DNA from: Rebecca billardiae RCC1528
Taxonomy: Eukaryota; Haptophyta
Direction of reading: 5' to 3'
Assembly (NCBI GenBank): GCA_965240325.2
Contig: OZ251242.1
Span: 124,001-188,000, forward strand
DNA length: 64,000 bases
Shown: piece after piece, positions 11,678 to 22,021 of the stretch
How positions within the stretch are numbered: the first letter of the stretch is position 1
Layout of the letters: each line of letters starts with the position of its first letter
Position numbers and translations under genes: made by a program
Notes under the pieces: model-generated
Told to the model about the DNA's origin: nothing
Database searches by the model: none
Seen by the model: the letters and a program-made list of their open reading frames with translations, nothing else

Positions 11678-12921
11678 CATGCTGGGTGGCTCGAGCGCCA
11701 CCGCCGCCGCCGCCACGTGCTGGCCCCAGCTGCGCCGGTCGGCGGCGGCGGAGTCGCGCGCGCGCTCGCTCGCGCGCCGCAGCGCCCAGCTGCCCAGCGC
11801 CGCGCGCCGCCGCGCCTCGGCCTCCGCGGCCGCGGCGGCGGCGCGCGCGCCGTCGGCGCGCGGCGGCGGCGCGCACAGTGCGGGCGCGCTCAGCACGGCG
11901 CGCTCGACGGCGGCCATCGTGTCCGCCGCGTCGGCGCGCGCCGCCTCCGCCTCCGCCGCCGCCTCGGCGCCGCCGCCGCCGCGCGGCGTCGGTGCGCGCC
12001 CGTCCGATCGCGCGCCGCCGTCGGCCGCCGCGCGCGCGGCCGCGCGCAGCAGCGCGCGCAGCGACGCGGCGCTGAGCAGCGTCTGCAGCGCGGCGCACGC
12101 GCACGCGCGGCCCGACGCGCCGCGCGCCGCCGCCGCGCACTCGCGCGCCGCGTACGCCGAGCCGTGCACGGCGGCGCGCGCGCGCGCGGCCGCGCCGAGC
12201 GCGCGCAGCTGCGCGCGCGCGCACAGCGCACCGCCGCCGCCGCCCGCCGCGCCCGCCGCGCCCGCCGCGCCCGTCTCGGCGGCGGCCGCGCGCGCGCACA
12301 GCGCGACGACCGTGTCCTCGGCCGCGCGCGCGCACTCGCAGAGCGCGCCCCAGTGCGCGCCCAGCTGCACCGCCGCCGCCGCCGGCGCGCGGCCGCGCCA
12401 GCCGCGCCCGCCGCCGCCGCCGTCCGCGCGCGCGCCGCCGCCGCCGCCGCCGCGCGCGGCCGTGCGCAGCAGCGGCAGCAGCACGCTCAGCGCCTCGGCC
12501 GCGTGCGCGAGCGCGCGCGGCGCGGCCTCGGGCGGGAGCGCGGCCGCGGCGGCGAGCAGCGCGCGCACCGTCGGCAGCAGCCCTCGCTGTCGCACGAGCG
12601 CCACCGCGCACTCGGAGTCCGCCGCCAGCGCCGCCACCGTCGCGACGAGGTGCGCGCGCGTGCGCAGCTCGGTGGCCACGCCGCCCGCGGCGTGCGCGGC
12701 GGCGGCGTGCGCGGCCGGCGGCGGCGAGCGGCGCGGCTCGGCCGTGGCGGCGGTGCCGGCGGCGCCCGCCGCGCCGCCGAGCGGCGAGACGAGCGCGTCG
12801 AGCAGCGCCTCGGCGGCGTGCCGCGCGAGAAAGACAGTGCGCAGCCCCGCGCCGTCCGCCCCCGCCTCCGCCCCCGCCGCCGCCTCCGCCGCCGCCCCCA
12901 CCTCCGCCGCCGCCTCCGCCT

Positions 12922-12964
<43 letters not shown>

Positions 12965-14571
12965 CGCGTCGCGCGCGCCCGCGCGCAGCACGCGCCGCGC
13001 GTACCACGCGCGCTGCGCGCCCGCGGCCGCGCCCTTGCCGTGGCACATGTGCAGGAAGAAGGGAAGCTCGCTCAGCTGCAGCCACGGCGCCAGCAGCAGC
13101 TGCCGGCACAGCGTCGGGTAGAGCGGGTGCGCCGGGCGGCAGAGCACGGTCGAGGCGGCCGCGGCGAGGGCGGCGTGCGGCCGCGGCAGGCGCTGCGCGG
13201 GCGGCGGGGCCACGATGGCGTTGGCCACGGCGCGCAGCAGCAGGCACAGCTGCTCGCGGCAGCGCACGTCGCGCGGCGCGTCGAGCAGCCGCGCGTGCGC
13301 GTAGCCCAGCGCGCTGTAAGCCGCCGCGCGCACGGGCGGCGCGCGCGCGCTCAGCGCGGCGAGGCACAGCGCGAGCCAGCCGCGCTCGGCGGCGGCGGTG
13401 ACGTCGTGCGCGCCGTCGGCGAGCAGGGCGCGCGCGCACAGCAGCAGGACACCCGCGTCGAGGCAGCGCGCGACCTCCTCCTCCGCCGCGCCGCCGGCGC
13501 CACCGCCGCCACCGTCACCGCCGCCCTCCTCGTCCCCGCCGCCGCCGGCGCCGCCGGCGCCGCCGCCGGCGCCGCGCCCGACGCCGCCGCCGAGGCATGC
13601 GGGCGTGTGCGCACTCTCCAGCCCCTCGGCCAGGGCGCACAGCGCGCGCGCGGGCAGCAGGCTGAGCGCGCAGCGCGGCGCGTCGCGCGTCCCGGCCGCG
13701 TCCGCGCCCGCGGCCGCGAGCCCGCCGCCGCCCGCCGCGGCGCTCGCCACCTCGAGGCCGCGCGCGACGACGGCGACGGTGCGGCGCGCGCGGCCGTGCG
13801 GCGGCAGTGCCGCTCCGATGCACGCGTCCAACTCGAGCGCAGCGCACGCCGCACCGTCGGCAGCGGCGTCGGGCGCGGGCGCGGCCCCGTCGGCGCGGCG
13901 CGCGCGCTTGCGCGCCGTGCCGCCATCGACGCCCGCCGCGACGGCCAAAGGCGCCGCCGCCGCCGCCGCCCAGATCGCCGAGGCGAGGCGGCGCGCGTGC
14001 GCGCGCGTGCGCGCGTGCGGCGCGCAGCACGCGGCGTGCACACTCGGCGCGTCCAGGGCGCGCGCCAGCCGCGCCCACGCAGGCTGCTCGGCGGCGGCGG
14101 CCGCGCGCGCCGCCGCGGCGGCCGCGCCGTCCGCCGCGTCGCAAGCGCACGCGCCGCCCGCCGCGCGCGCCAGCGCCACCGTCGCGCCGAGCAGCTCGCA
14201 CCGAGCGCGCTGCAGGCAGCGCGCGCGCGCTGCGCCGAGCGGCGCGCCGCCGCCGCGCGCCGCCGCCGCCTCCGCCGCGTCCGCGGCGGCGTCCGCGGCC
14301 GCCGCTTCGGCCGCGCCGTCCGCGCCCGCCGGCGGCGCCGCCAGCGCCGCCGGCAGCCCGGCCACCGCCGCCGCCGCCTCGGCGCTGCGCGCGCTCAGAG
14401 CGCACACCGCCGCCGCGTGCGGGTCGGCCGCCCAGCGCGCCGCGGTCGCCACCGCCCACTCCGCCAGCCGACGGCCGGGGGCGGGGCCGGCCGCGGGCGC
14501 GGCCGCGGCGCACGCGGCCGCGGCGAGGCGCACCAGGGGCGCCGCGGCTTGCAGCACGCCGCCGCCGCCGC

Positions 14572-14604
<33 letters not shown>

Positions 14605-17600
14605 CGCCGCCACCGCCCGCCGCCGGCGCGGCGGAGATGGCAACCTCGCCGCGCGCGGCGGCGGAGAGCGCGCGGCCGCCGATCGCGTCGACAGCGCGGC
14701 GCGCGCGCTCGGCGGCGCGCAGCAGCGCGCCGACGTCGCCGTCGCCGCCGTCCGCAGCGCCCGCGTCAGCGCGCGCCGAGGCTGCCGCGCTTTCCGCGGG
14801 CGGCAGCGGCGAGATTGCAATCTCCGCCGCTCGAGGCGGCAGCGGCGCGGCCGCCTCGAGCGCCGCCGCCACCGCCTCGGCGGCGCGCGCGCGCGCGGCG
14901 GCGCACGCGGCGGCGGCGCGCGCGGCCGAGCGCGCGCGCGCGCCGCCGCTCGCATCGGCGGCGCGCCGCGCCGCCGCCGCCACCGCCGCCTCGCCGCCGC
15001 CGCCGCCGCCGCCGCCACCGCCGCCGCCATCGTCGTCGTCCGAGCCGGCCGCCGCGCCCCCCGCGCCCTCCGCCACCGCCGCCGCGCCGCCGCGCCGCGG
15101 GGCGGGCGCGGCGGCCGCCGCCGCCGCCGCCGCCGACGCGCCGACGCCGACGGCCACCCAGCCGCCGAGCGCGCCGAGCGCGCCGAGCGCGCTCGCGTGC
15201 CACTCGCGCGCCCCGCCGGCCGCGCCCTCCGCCCCCGCCTCCGCCGCCGCCTCCATCGCCGCGCCCGCCGCGCGCGCGCTCGCCGCCAGCGCGTGCGCCA
15301 GCGCCGCGCACCGCGCCGCGTCCTCGACGTCGGCGGCGAGCGCGAGCGCCGCCGCGGGCGCGGCGACGGAGGCAGCGGCGCCGCCGCCGCGCGCGCCAGC
15401 CGCCGCGCCCTCCTCCGCGCCGCCGCCGCGCGCCACCGCTCGCTCGTGCGCGGCCGCGCGCGCGCGCAGCGCCGCCGCGGCCGCGCGCAGCCGCGCCGCG
15501 CGCAGCGGCCGCGCGCGCGCCAGCGTGAGCGCCAGGCTCAGCAGCGGCGGCGGGAGGCGCGCGCCGAGACGGCCATCTCCGCCGAGATTGCAATCTCCGC
15601 CGAGATTGCAATCTCCGCCGTGGGCGAGCGCGTCGAAGAGCTCGGAGCCGACGCACGCCCACAGCGCGGCGGCGGCCGCGGCGTGCACGTCAGCGCCACC
15701 GCCGCCGCCGCCGCCGCCGTCGTCGCCGCCGCCGCCGCCATCGCCGCCGTCAGCCCAGGGCGAGCACTCGCGCGCGGCGCGCACACACGGGCCAAGCGCG
15801 AGCGCGCGCGCGAGCTCGAGCGCGTCCGCGCCGGCGGCCGGCGCGGCCGCGCCGGCCGCCGGCGTAGACGCGCTGCCGTCGGCGTCGGCGCGCGCCTCGC
15901 GCGTGAGCACACGCAGCGCCGCCGCCCAGCGCGCCGCCGCGGCCGCGCTCGCCGCCGCCGCTTCGGCGGGCGAGCGCGCGGCCGCCGCGGCGTCGGCGGC
16001 GTCGGCGGCGGCGAGCGCGGCGCCGCCGTCGCCGTCCGCGCCGTGCGCCGTCGCGACGAGCCGCGAGACCGCCAGTGCGTGCGCCTCCGACGCCGCCGCG
16101 AGCGTGCGCAGCAGCGAGCGCCGCCGCCACAGCGCGGCGCCGTCGCGCGCCGCCGCCGCGTCCGCCGCCGCGTCCGCCGTCGCGCCGCGGCCCGCCCGCC
16201 CGCCCGCCGCCGCGCGCCGCCGCGCGCTGTGCTGCTGCTGCGGCCCCTTGGCGCGCGCCGAGATTGCAATCTCGGCGTGCGCCGAGATTGCAATCTCGGC
16301 GTGCGCCACGCAGAGCAGCCGCGCCCAGCGCCCGTCGCTCACGTGCGGCACCGCCGCCTCGCCGCCGCCGGCACGGCCGCCGCCGCCGCCGCGCCGCAGC
16401 AGCAGAGCGCTGAGTGCGCGCGTCAGCGGAGATTGCAATCTCGGCGCGCGCGGCGGCGGAGATTGCAATCTCGGCGCGCGCGGCATCGGCACAGCCGGCC
16501 GGCCGCGCGCCGCCGGCGGTGGCGCCGCCGACGCCTCCTCGAGGGCGAGCAGCCGCTCCAGCACGGCGTCCAGCGCGCCGCCCGCCGCGCCGGGGGCGGC
16601 CGACAGCGGCGCCGCGGCCGCGAGCGCGCCCACGCCCACGCCGCGCCGAGCTAGCAGCCGCAGCAACGGCGGCAGCAGGGACCACGGCTCAGGCGGCGGC
16701 GCGGCGTCGGCGTCGGCGCGGCGCAGCACGGCGCACGCGCGCTCGGCGCACGCGCTGCCGGCGAGGGCGGCGCCGAGCGCGGCCGCGTCCGAGCTGCGCA
16801 CGAGCGGCAGCAGCGCCGCCAGCAGCGCCACCGCGCACAGCGGCGCGCGCGCCCGCGCACACGCGTCTGCGCCTGCGTCTGCGCCTGCGTCTGCGGCAGC
16901 GTCTGCGCCTGCGCCTGCGTCTGCGGCGGCGGCGGCGGCGGCGTCTGCGGCAGCGGCCGTTGCCGCTGCGGCTGCTGCGCCGCCGGTGGGCGGCGGGGGC
17001 GCAGGCAGCCGCCGGGTCCACTCGGCCAGCGCGCGCGCCGCCGCGCGCGCGCACGGCGACGCACACGCGACCACCGCCGCCGCGAGCGCCGCCGGCGGCG
17101 GCGGCGGCAGCGCGCGCCGGGCGCTGCCGCGCCGAGCGGGCTGGCCGCTTCGCGCCGCGCCGCCGCACGCCTCGCAGAAATGGCGAAGCAGCGCGCGCGC
17201 GCCGCCCGCGCGGCCCTCCGCCGCGCCCTCGTCCTCGCTGCCGCTGCCGCCGCCCGCGTCCTCCTCCTCGCTCGAGAGGGCCAGCGCGGCCGCGGCGCCC
17301 AGCTGGAGGCGCGCGCAGGGCGGCGGCGCCGGCCGCGCGCCGGCCGCGCCGCCGACGCCGCCCGCCGCGGCGGCGGCGAGAACGTCGAGCACGGCGCACG
17401 CCGCCGCGTGGCCCACGCGCGCCTCGAGCGCGCCCTCCGCACCGCCCGCCGCGCCGCCGCCCTCGGCCGACACCGCCTCGAGCGCCAGGCGCCGCAGCGG
17501 CGCGCTGGCTCCGAGCAGTGCGCGCACGGCCGCGGAAGCGTCCTCGCCGCCGCCGACCGTGGGTGGCTCCGCCGCCGCCGCGCCGGGCGCGGGCGCGGCG

Positions 17601-20210
17601 TGCGCGTCGGCGTGCGCGCCGCGCGCCGCGCAGCGCACCGCCGTCGCCGCGAGCTGCCCGAGCGCGCCGATGGCGGCGCACCCGTGGCCGACCGCGGCGG
17701 CGCGCGCGTCCGCGTCCGCGCCGCGCCCGCGCGCCGCCGCCGCCGCCGCCGCGCGCCGCAACGTCGCCGCGGCGACGAGCTCGAGCGAGGCGCTGAGCTG
17801 CGTGACGGCGGCGGGCACGCTGAGCGCGCCGACGTTGCCGCGCGCCGCCTCGCCGCCCACGCCGCTCGGCGGCGCGAGCGCGCGCTCCAGCGCGCAGCAC
17901 AGCGTGCCGACGGCGGCGGCGCTCGGCAGCGGCGGCGGCGCCGCTGCCGCCGCGCCGCCGCCGCCGCCGTCGCCGCCGCCGCCGCCGATGAGCGCGCACG
18001 AGCGCGCGACGCGCGCGGCGAGCGCGTCGCCCCAGGCCACCGCGCCGCACAGCACGTCGGCGTCGCTCGCCTCGGCCGCCGCCGCCGCCGCGCCCTCCTC
18101 CGCCTCCGCCTCCGCCTCCAACGCCACCGCCACCGCGGCCGCCGCGGCCGCGCCGCTGCCGCCAGCTGTGCCGCCCTCGCCGCCGCCGCCGTGCCGCGGC
18201 GGCGCCGCCGCCGCGCACAGCAGACCCGACGCCGCGCGCACGAGCGCGTCCTCGCGCGCGTCGGCGCGCGGCGCGGCGCGCGCGCCCGCCGCCGGCGCGC
18301 GCGTCCGCGGCGCCGCCGCCGCGGCCGCCGCCGCTCCGAGCAGCGCGGTGCGCAGTGCGGCCGCGTGCGCTGCCTCCGCGCGAGTGCTGACGCCGAGCGC
18401 GGCGCGCGCGCGCGGCGGCGGCGCGCACGGCACGAGCAGCGCGCCGAGATGGCAGCGCAGCGGCAGCAGCACCGCCGCCGCTGGCACCGCCGCCGGCACG
18501 GCCGCGTCGCCGTCGTCGCCGCCGCCGCCGCCGTCGCCGCCGCCGCCGTCGCCACCGCCACCGCCGCCGCCGCCCTCCGCCTCGGCGAGCGCCGCGGCCA
18601 GCGCGATCGGCCCCGCCATGTGCGCGTGCGCGACGCGCGCCAGCGCCACGCTCACGTACGCCAGCGCGAGCAAGGCCGCGCGGCGCTCGGCGGCAGACGC
18701 GGCGGCCGCGGCGCCGGCGGCCGCGCCGCCGGCCTGCGCGCGCGCCGGCCGCGCGCCGCCGCCGTCGGCGCCGCCGCCGCCCGCCGCGTCCGCCCCCGGC
18801 GGCGCGGGTGCGTGCGCGCAGAAGCGCGCGTGCAGCGCGCGCGCGTGCACCAGCGCCGCCATCGTGACCGTCGAGACCGGCGGCGGCGGCGCGTCGTCAC
18901 ACGCGCCCGCGTCCGCGCCGCGCGCGCCGCCGCGGCGACCGGCGCGCGCCAGCTCGGCGCGCCACGCGTGCGCGCCCGCCGCCGCCGCGCGCGCGCTCGC
19001 ACTCAGCGCCTCCGCATGCTCGGCGGCGCAGGCGACGAGCCAGCGCAGCACCGGCACGGCCGCGGGGACGAGGCAGCCCAGCCAGATTGCAATCTCGCCC
19101 TCCGCGCTCGGCACCAGCCGCCAGGTTGCAATCTGGGCGCGCGCGCCCACACTCGCGCCGCCGCCGCGCGCGCCGCCCTCGCCCCCACCGTCGGCGTCGG
19201 CGTCGTCGTCGGTGTCCGCGTCGGCGTCGTCGGCGCCGGCGTCGGTAGTATCGTCGTCCTCGTCGGCACTCGCCGCGCCGCTGCCGCCGCCCTCGACGCC
19301 GCCCGCGGCCGGTGGCGCGCGCGCGCGCGCGCCGCGCCGCGCGCCGAGATCGCAATCTGGGCGCGGGCGCGCGTGCACGCAGCCTGAGCCGTCCCAGAGT
19401 CCGGTGGAGCGGAGGAGTCCGGCGGCGAGGGCGCTGGCGACGGGGACGACGTGCGCGTGCGGCGCGCCGCGCCCCGCGTCGGCGCCCGCGCCGCCGAGCA
19501 GCGCGAACACCGCGCCCAGCGCCGACGCCTGCCGCCGCGCCGGCGCCGCGCCCGCGCCGCCGCCGCCGCCGCCGTCGGCTCGCGCCGAGATCGCAATCTC
19601 ATCGTCGCGCTGAGCGCTGTGCCCGAACCAGCGGCGGTCGATGGTGGTCGCCACGACGGGCGCGCCCTCGCTGGGGCGCGCCACGCTCGCGCCGAGCACG
19701 AGGCGCAGCGCCGCGTGCTGCTCCAGCCCCGACAGCTCGACGAGTGAGCCGGCGTCGGCGCGCGCGCCGCCGCCGCCGCCGGTGCCGCCGCCGCCGCCGC
19801 CGCCATCGCCGCCGCCGGGCCGCTGCTGCTGCTGCGCGGCGGCGGCCCCGCCCTCGCCGCCGAGCAGCAGGCGGCGCGTGTCGAGCCCGCCGTCCGCGAA
19901 CGCGTGCGGCAGCAGCGCGCGATACGCGCAGAGCAGCGACAGCGCGCGCGCGTGCCCCAGCGCGGCCAGCGGCGCGCGCGACGCGGCGGCCGCGCCCGCG
20001 CCGCCCGGCGCCGCGGCGCCGCGCGCGGCCGCGCACAGCGCCGCCATGCGCTGCCGCGCGGCGATCGCGACTTGGACGTCGGGGAGCAGCCGCGTCGCGA
20101 GGGCGCGCGCGCTCGTCGACAGGGCCGAGTCGGGCGCCGCCGCCGCGTGCGCGACGCCGCCGCCACTGTGGCCGCCGCTGCCGCCGGCCGCCGCCGCCGC
20201 CGCCGCCGCC

Positions 20211-20242
<32 letters not shown>

Positions 20243-20427
20243 ATTGCCGCCGCCGTGCTCGGCGGCCAGCGCGTCGGCGAGGGCGGCGCTGACGAGGGCG
20301 AGCGCGTTGAGCGCGGGCAGCACGACGAGCAGCCGCGCGTGCTGCAGCGCGCGCGACCACACCGCGCGGCGCAGCCCGGCCTCGAGCGCGCAGCCCGCCG
20401 CCGCCACCAGCCGATCGCTGCGCGACT

Positions 20428-20467
<40 letters not shown>

Positions 20468-21243
20468 GCCGCCGCCGAGTCCGCCGGCAATGTCGCCGGC
20501 CTCGGCGGCGGCGGGCGCGTCGGCGGCGATGGCGCTGACGAGGCGCGTGACGAACGCCAGGTTCGCCAGCCACTGCACCGACGGCCGCGGCTCGAGCGAG
20601 AGCGGCGTAACCGAAAAGTAACGGCCGGCCAGCCCGGGCTCGGCGCTCAGCGCGGCGCACACGAGCGCGCGGTGCGGCGCGCGGCCCGCCGGGGTGAGAC
20701 TGCCGAGAAAGGCGAGGAGCGTGCGCAGCGGGCCGCCGCGGAGCGTGCCGCCGAACGAGGCGAGCTGCGCGCGGTCCGCCGCCTGCTTCGCCGCCGCGCG
20801 CGCCAGCAGCCGCGTGTACGCCAGGAGCAGGGCGTGCGCGGCGCGCACGGCGCGCGCGGGCGCGCCGACGGCGCCGGCCGCGCCGCCGCCGCCGCCGCCC
20901 GTGCTGCCCGTGCCGCCCGCGGCCGGCGGCGCGCGCGCGGGCTCGAGCGCGTCGTCGGCGCCCGGCCGGTCGTACACGCTCGCCAGCGCGCCGAGCACCT
21001 GCGCGTTGAGCAGCCCAAGCTTCGCCTTCACCCCCACCGAGCGCGCGCCCACCACCGCCGCGGCCACGGCCGCGCAGAGCCCGCCGAGCGCGCGCGCGCC
21101 CTGCTGCGGCGCGCCGAGCAGCGCGCGTTGGCACAGCGGGCGGAGGCGCTCGGAGAGGAGCTCGAGCGTGGCGGACGGGTCGGGCGCGTCGAGCAGCGCG
21201 CTCACCAGCCCCGCGAGCGCGTCGTGCGCGCCGTCGCCAGCGA

Positions 21244-21274
<31 letters not shown>

Positions 21275-22021
21275 AGTCGCGCCGCCGCCAGCGCCAGCGC
21301 GCGCGCCCGCCTCAGCGGCTGGCGCGGCGGCGCCGCGCTTGGCGCGCTTGCCCGGCGCGTCGGCACGCTCGGCGCCCTCCGCGCGCGCCGCCGTCTCGCC
21401 GCCGCCCGCCGCCGCCGCGGCGCGCGCGCGCTTGGCGCGGCCGCCGCCGCCCACGTGCATGCGCTTTGGATCGAGCGCGCGCGCAATGGCTGCCGCCGAC
21501 GGCGGGTGCGCGCGCACGATGGCGGCGGTGAGGATGAGCGCGGGCACCGCGAGCGTGGCGCGACCCGTCGCCATGTGCTCGAGCAGCGACGCGCCCCGAG
21601 CCTTCCACAGCCGGCGCGCGCGCGCCGCGCCGCCGCCGCCCGCGCCCTCGCCCGCGCCGCCCGCGCCGCCTTGCGCGCGCTCGCACTCGACGAGGGCGGC
21701 CAGGAGCCGCACGGTGGCGCCGAGGCCGCGGCGGTGGTCCGCGCGCGCGAACGCGTCCCACGCGTCGTGCACCTCCAGCCACTCCGGCGAGCCCGCCGTG
21801 TACTCGCGCGCGAGCGCGGCGGCGCCGCCGCCGCCGCCCGCGCCGCCGTCGCCGCCGCCGCGCGCCGCCGTCACGCGCCGGCGGAAGGCGTCGACGCCAT
21901 CGTGCAGCGCGTCGAGCGCGTCGGGCCCGAGGTCGAGCAGGTGGCGCAGGTCCGCGCCGACGATCGCCTCCGGGTTGATCGGGCCCATCAGCGCGCGCAG
22001 CGCCTCCGTCGGGCGCGCCAT
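10928..22021 (-). CDS. URB1: Giant URB1/Npa1-like nucleolar protein, single exon
   Basis: One uninterrupted frame of 3697 codons starts at ATG 22021 (G at -3 and +4). URB1/Npa1 is a large helical-repeat nucleolar protein needed for early 60S pre-ribosome assembly. Two parts match the family. Near residues 460-490, RYFSVTPLSLEPRPS then WLANLAFV resembles the Npa1-domain end. At about 2885-3085, HPLYPTLCRQLLLAPWL, SELPFFLHMC and AWYARRVLRAGARD match the URB1 C-terminal domain in order. Between and around them are long Ala/Gly/Arg low-complexity tracts, making the protein much longer than the roughly 2200 aa usual for animal URB1. A short palindrome recurs in the coding sequence at least eleven times, counting variants. 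Small GC-rich introns hidden in low-complexity parts cannot be excluded. Identity rests mainly on the C-terminal match. Confidence 0.84.
14811..14824. repeat. Palindrome GAGATTGCAATCTC (URB1 coding, EIAIS frame)
   Basis: Exact 14-bp self-complementary element inside the URB1-like coding sequence, translated EIAIS. A diverged relative, GAGATGGCAACCTC, lies at 14634-14647, translated EVAIS. Confidence 0.95.
15584..15615. repeat. Two tandem GAGATTGCAATCTC palindromes (DCNL frame)
   Basis: Exact copies at 15584-15597 and 15602-15615 are separated by four bases. On the URB1 coding strand they are read in a different frame from the 14811 copy, giving GGDCNLGGDCNLGG. Confidence 0.95.
16260..16297. 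repeat. Two GAGATTGCAATCTC palindromes (EIAIS frame)
   Basis: Exact copies at 16260-16273 and 16284-16297 are each flanked by GCC/GGC, extending the palindrome to 20 bp (GCCGAGATTGCAATCTCGGC). They are translated HAEIAISAHAEIAIS in the URB1-like protein. Confidence 0.95.
16429..16472. repeat. Two GAGATTGCAATCTC palindromes (PRLQSP frame)
   Basis: Exact copies at 16429-16442 and 16459-16472 are read in the third possible frame, as PRLQSP twice. The core plus about 16 flanking bases is repeated, so this pair looks like a 30-bp tandem duplication. Confidence 0.95.
19084..19597. repeat. Diverged palindrome copies in URB1
   Basis: Four diverged relatives occur: CAGATTGCAATCTC at 19084, AGGTTGCAATCTG near 19123, GAGATCGCAATCTG at 19345 and GAGATCGCAATCTC at 19584. 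On the URB1 strand they read as EIAIW, QIATW, DCDLG and EIAIS. They share the TTGCAATC or ATCGCAATC centre with the exact copies at 14.8-16.5 kb. Confidence 0.85.

Noticed and set aside
13398-19613. 2071-codon open frame on the plus strand antisense to URB1
   Set aside because: It is Ala/Ser/Pro-rich with no family motif. It arises because the URB1 coding strand is so GC-rich that stop codons are rare on the opposite strand. The URB1 strand alone shows domain matches.
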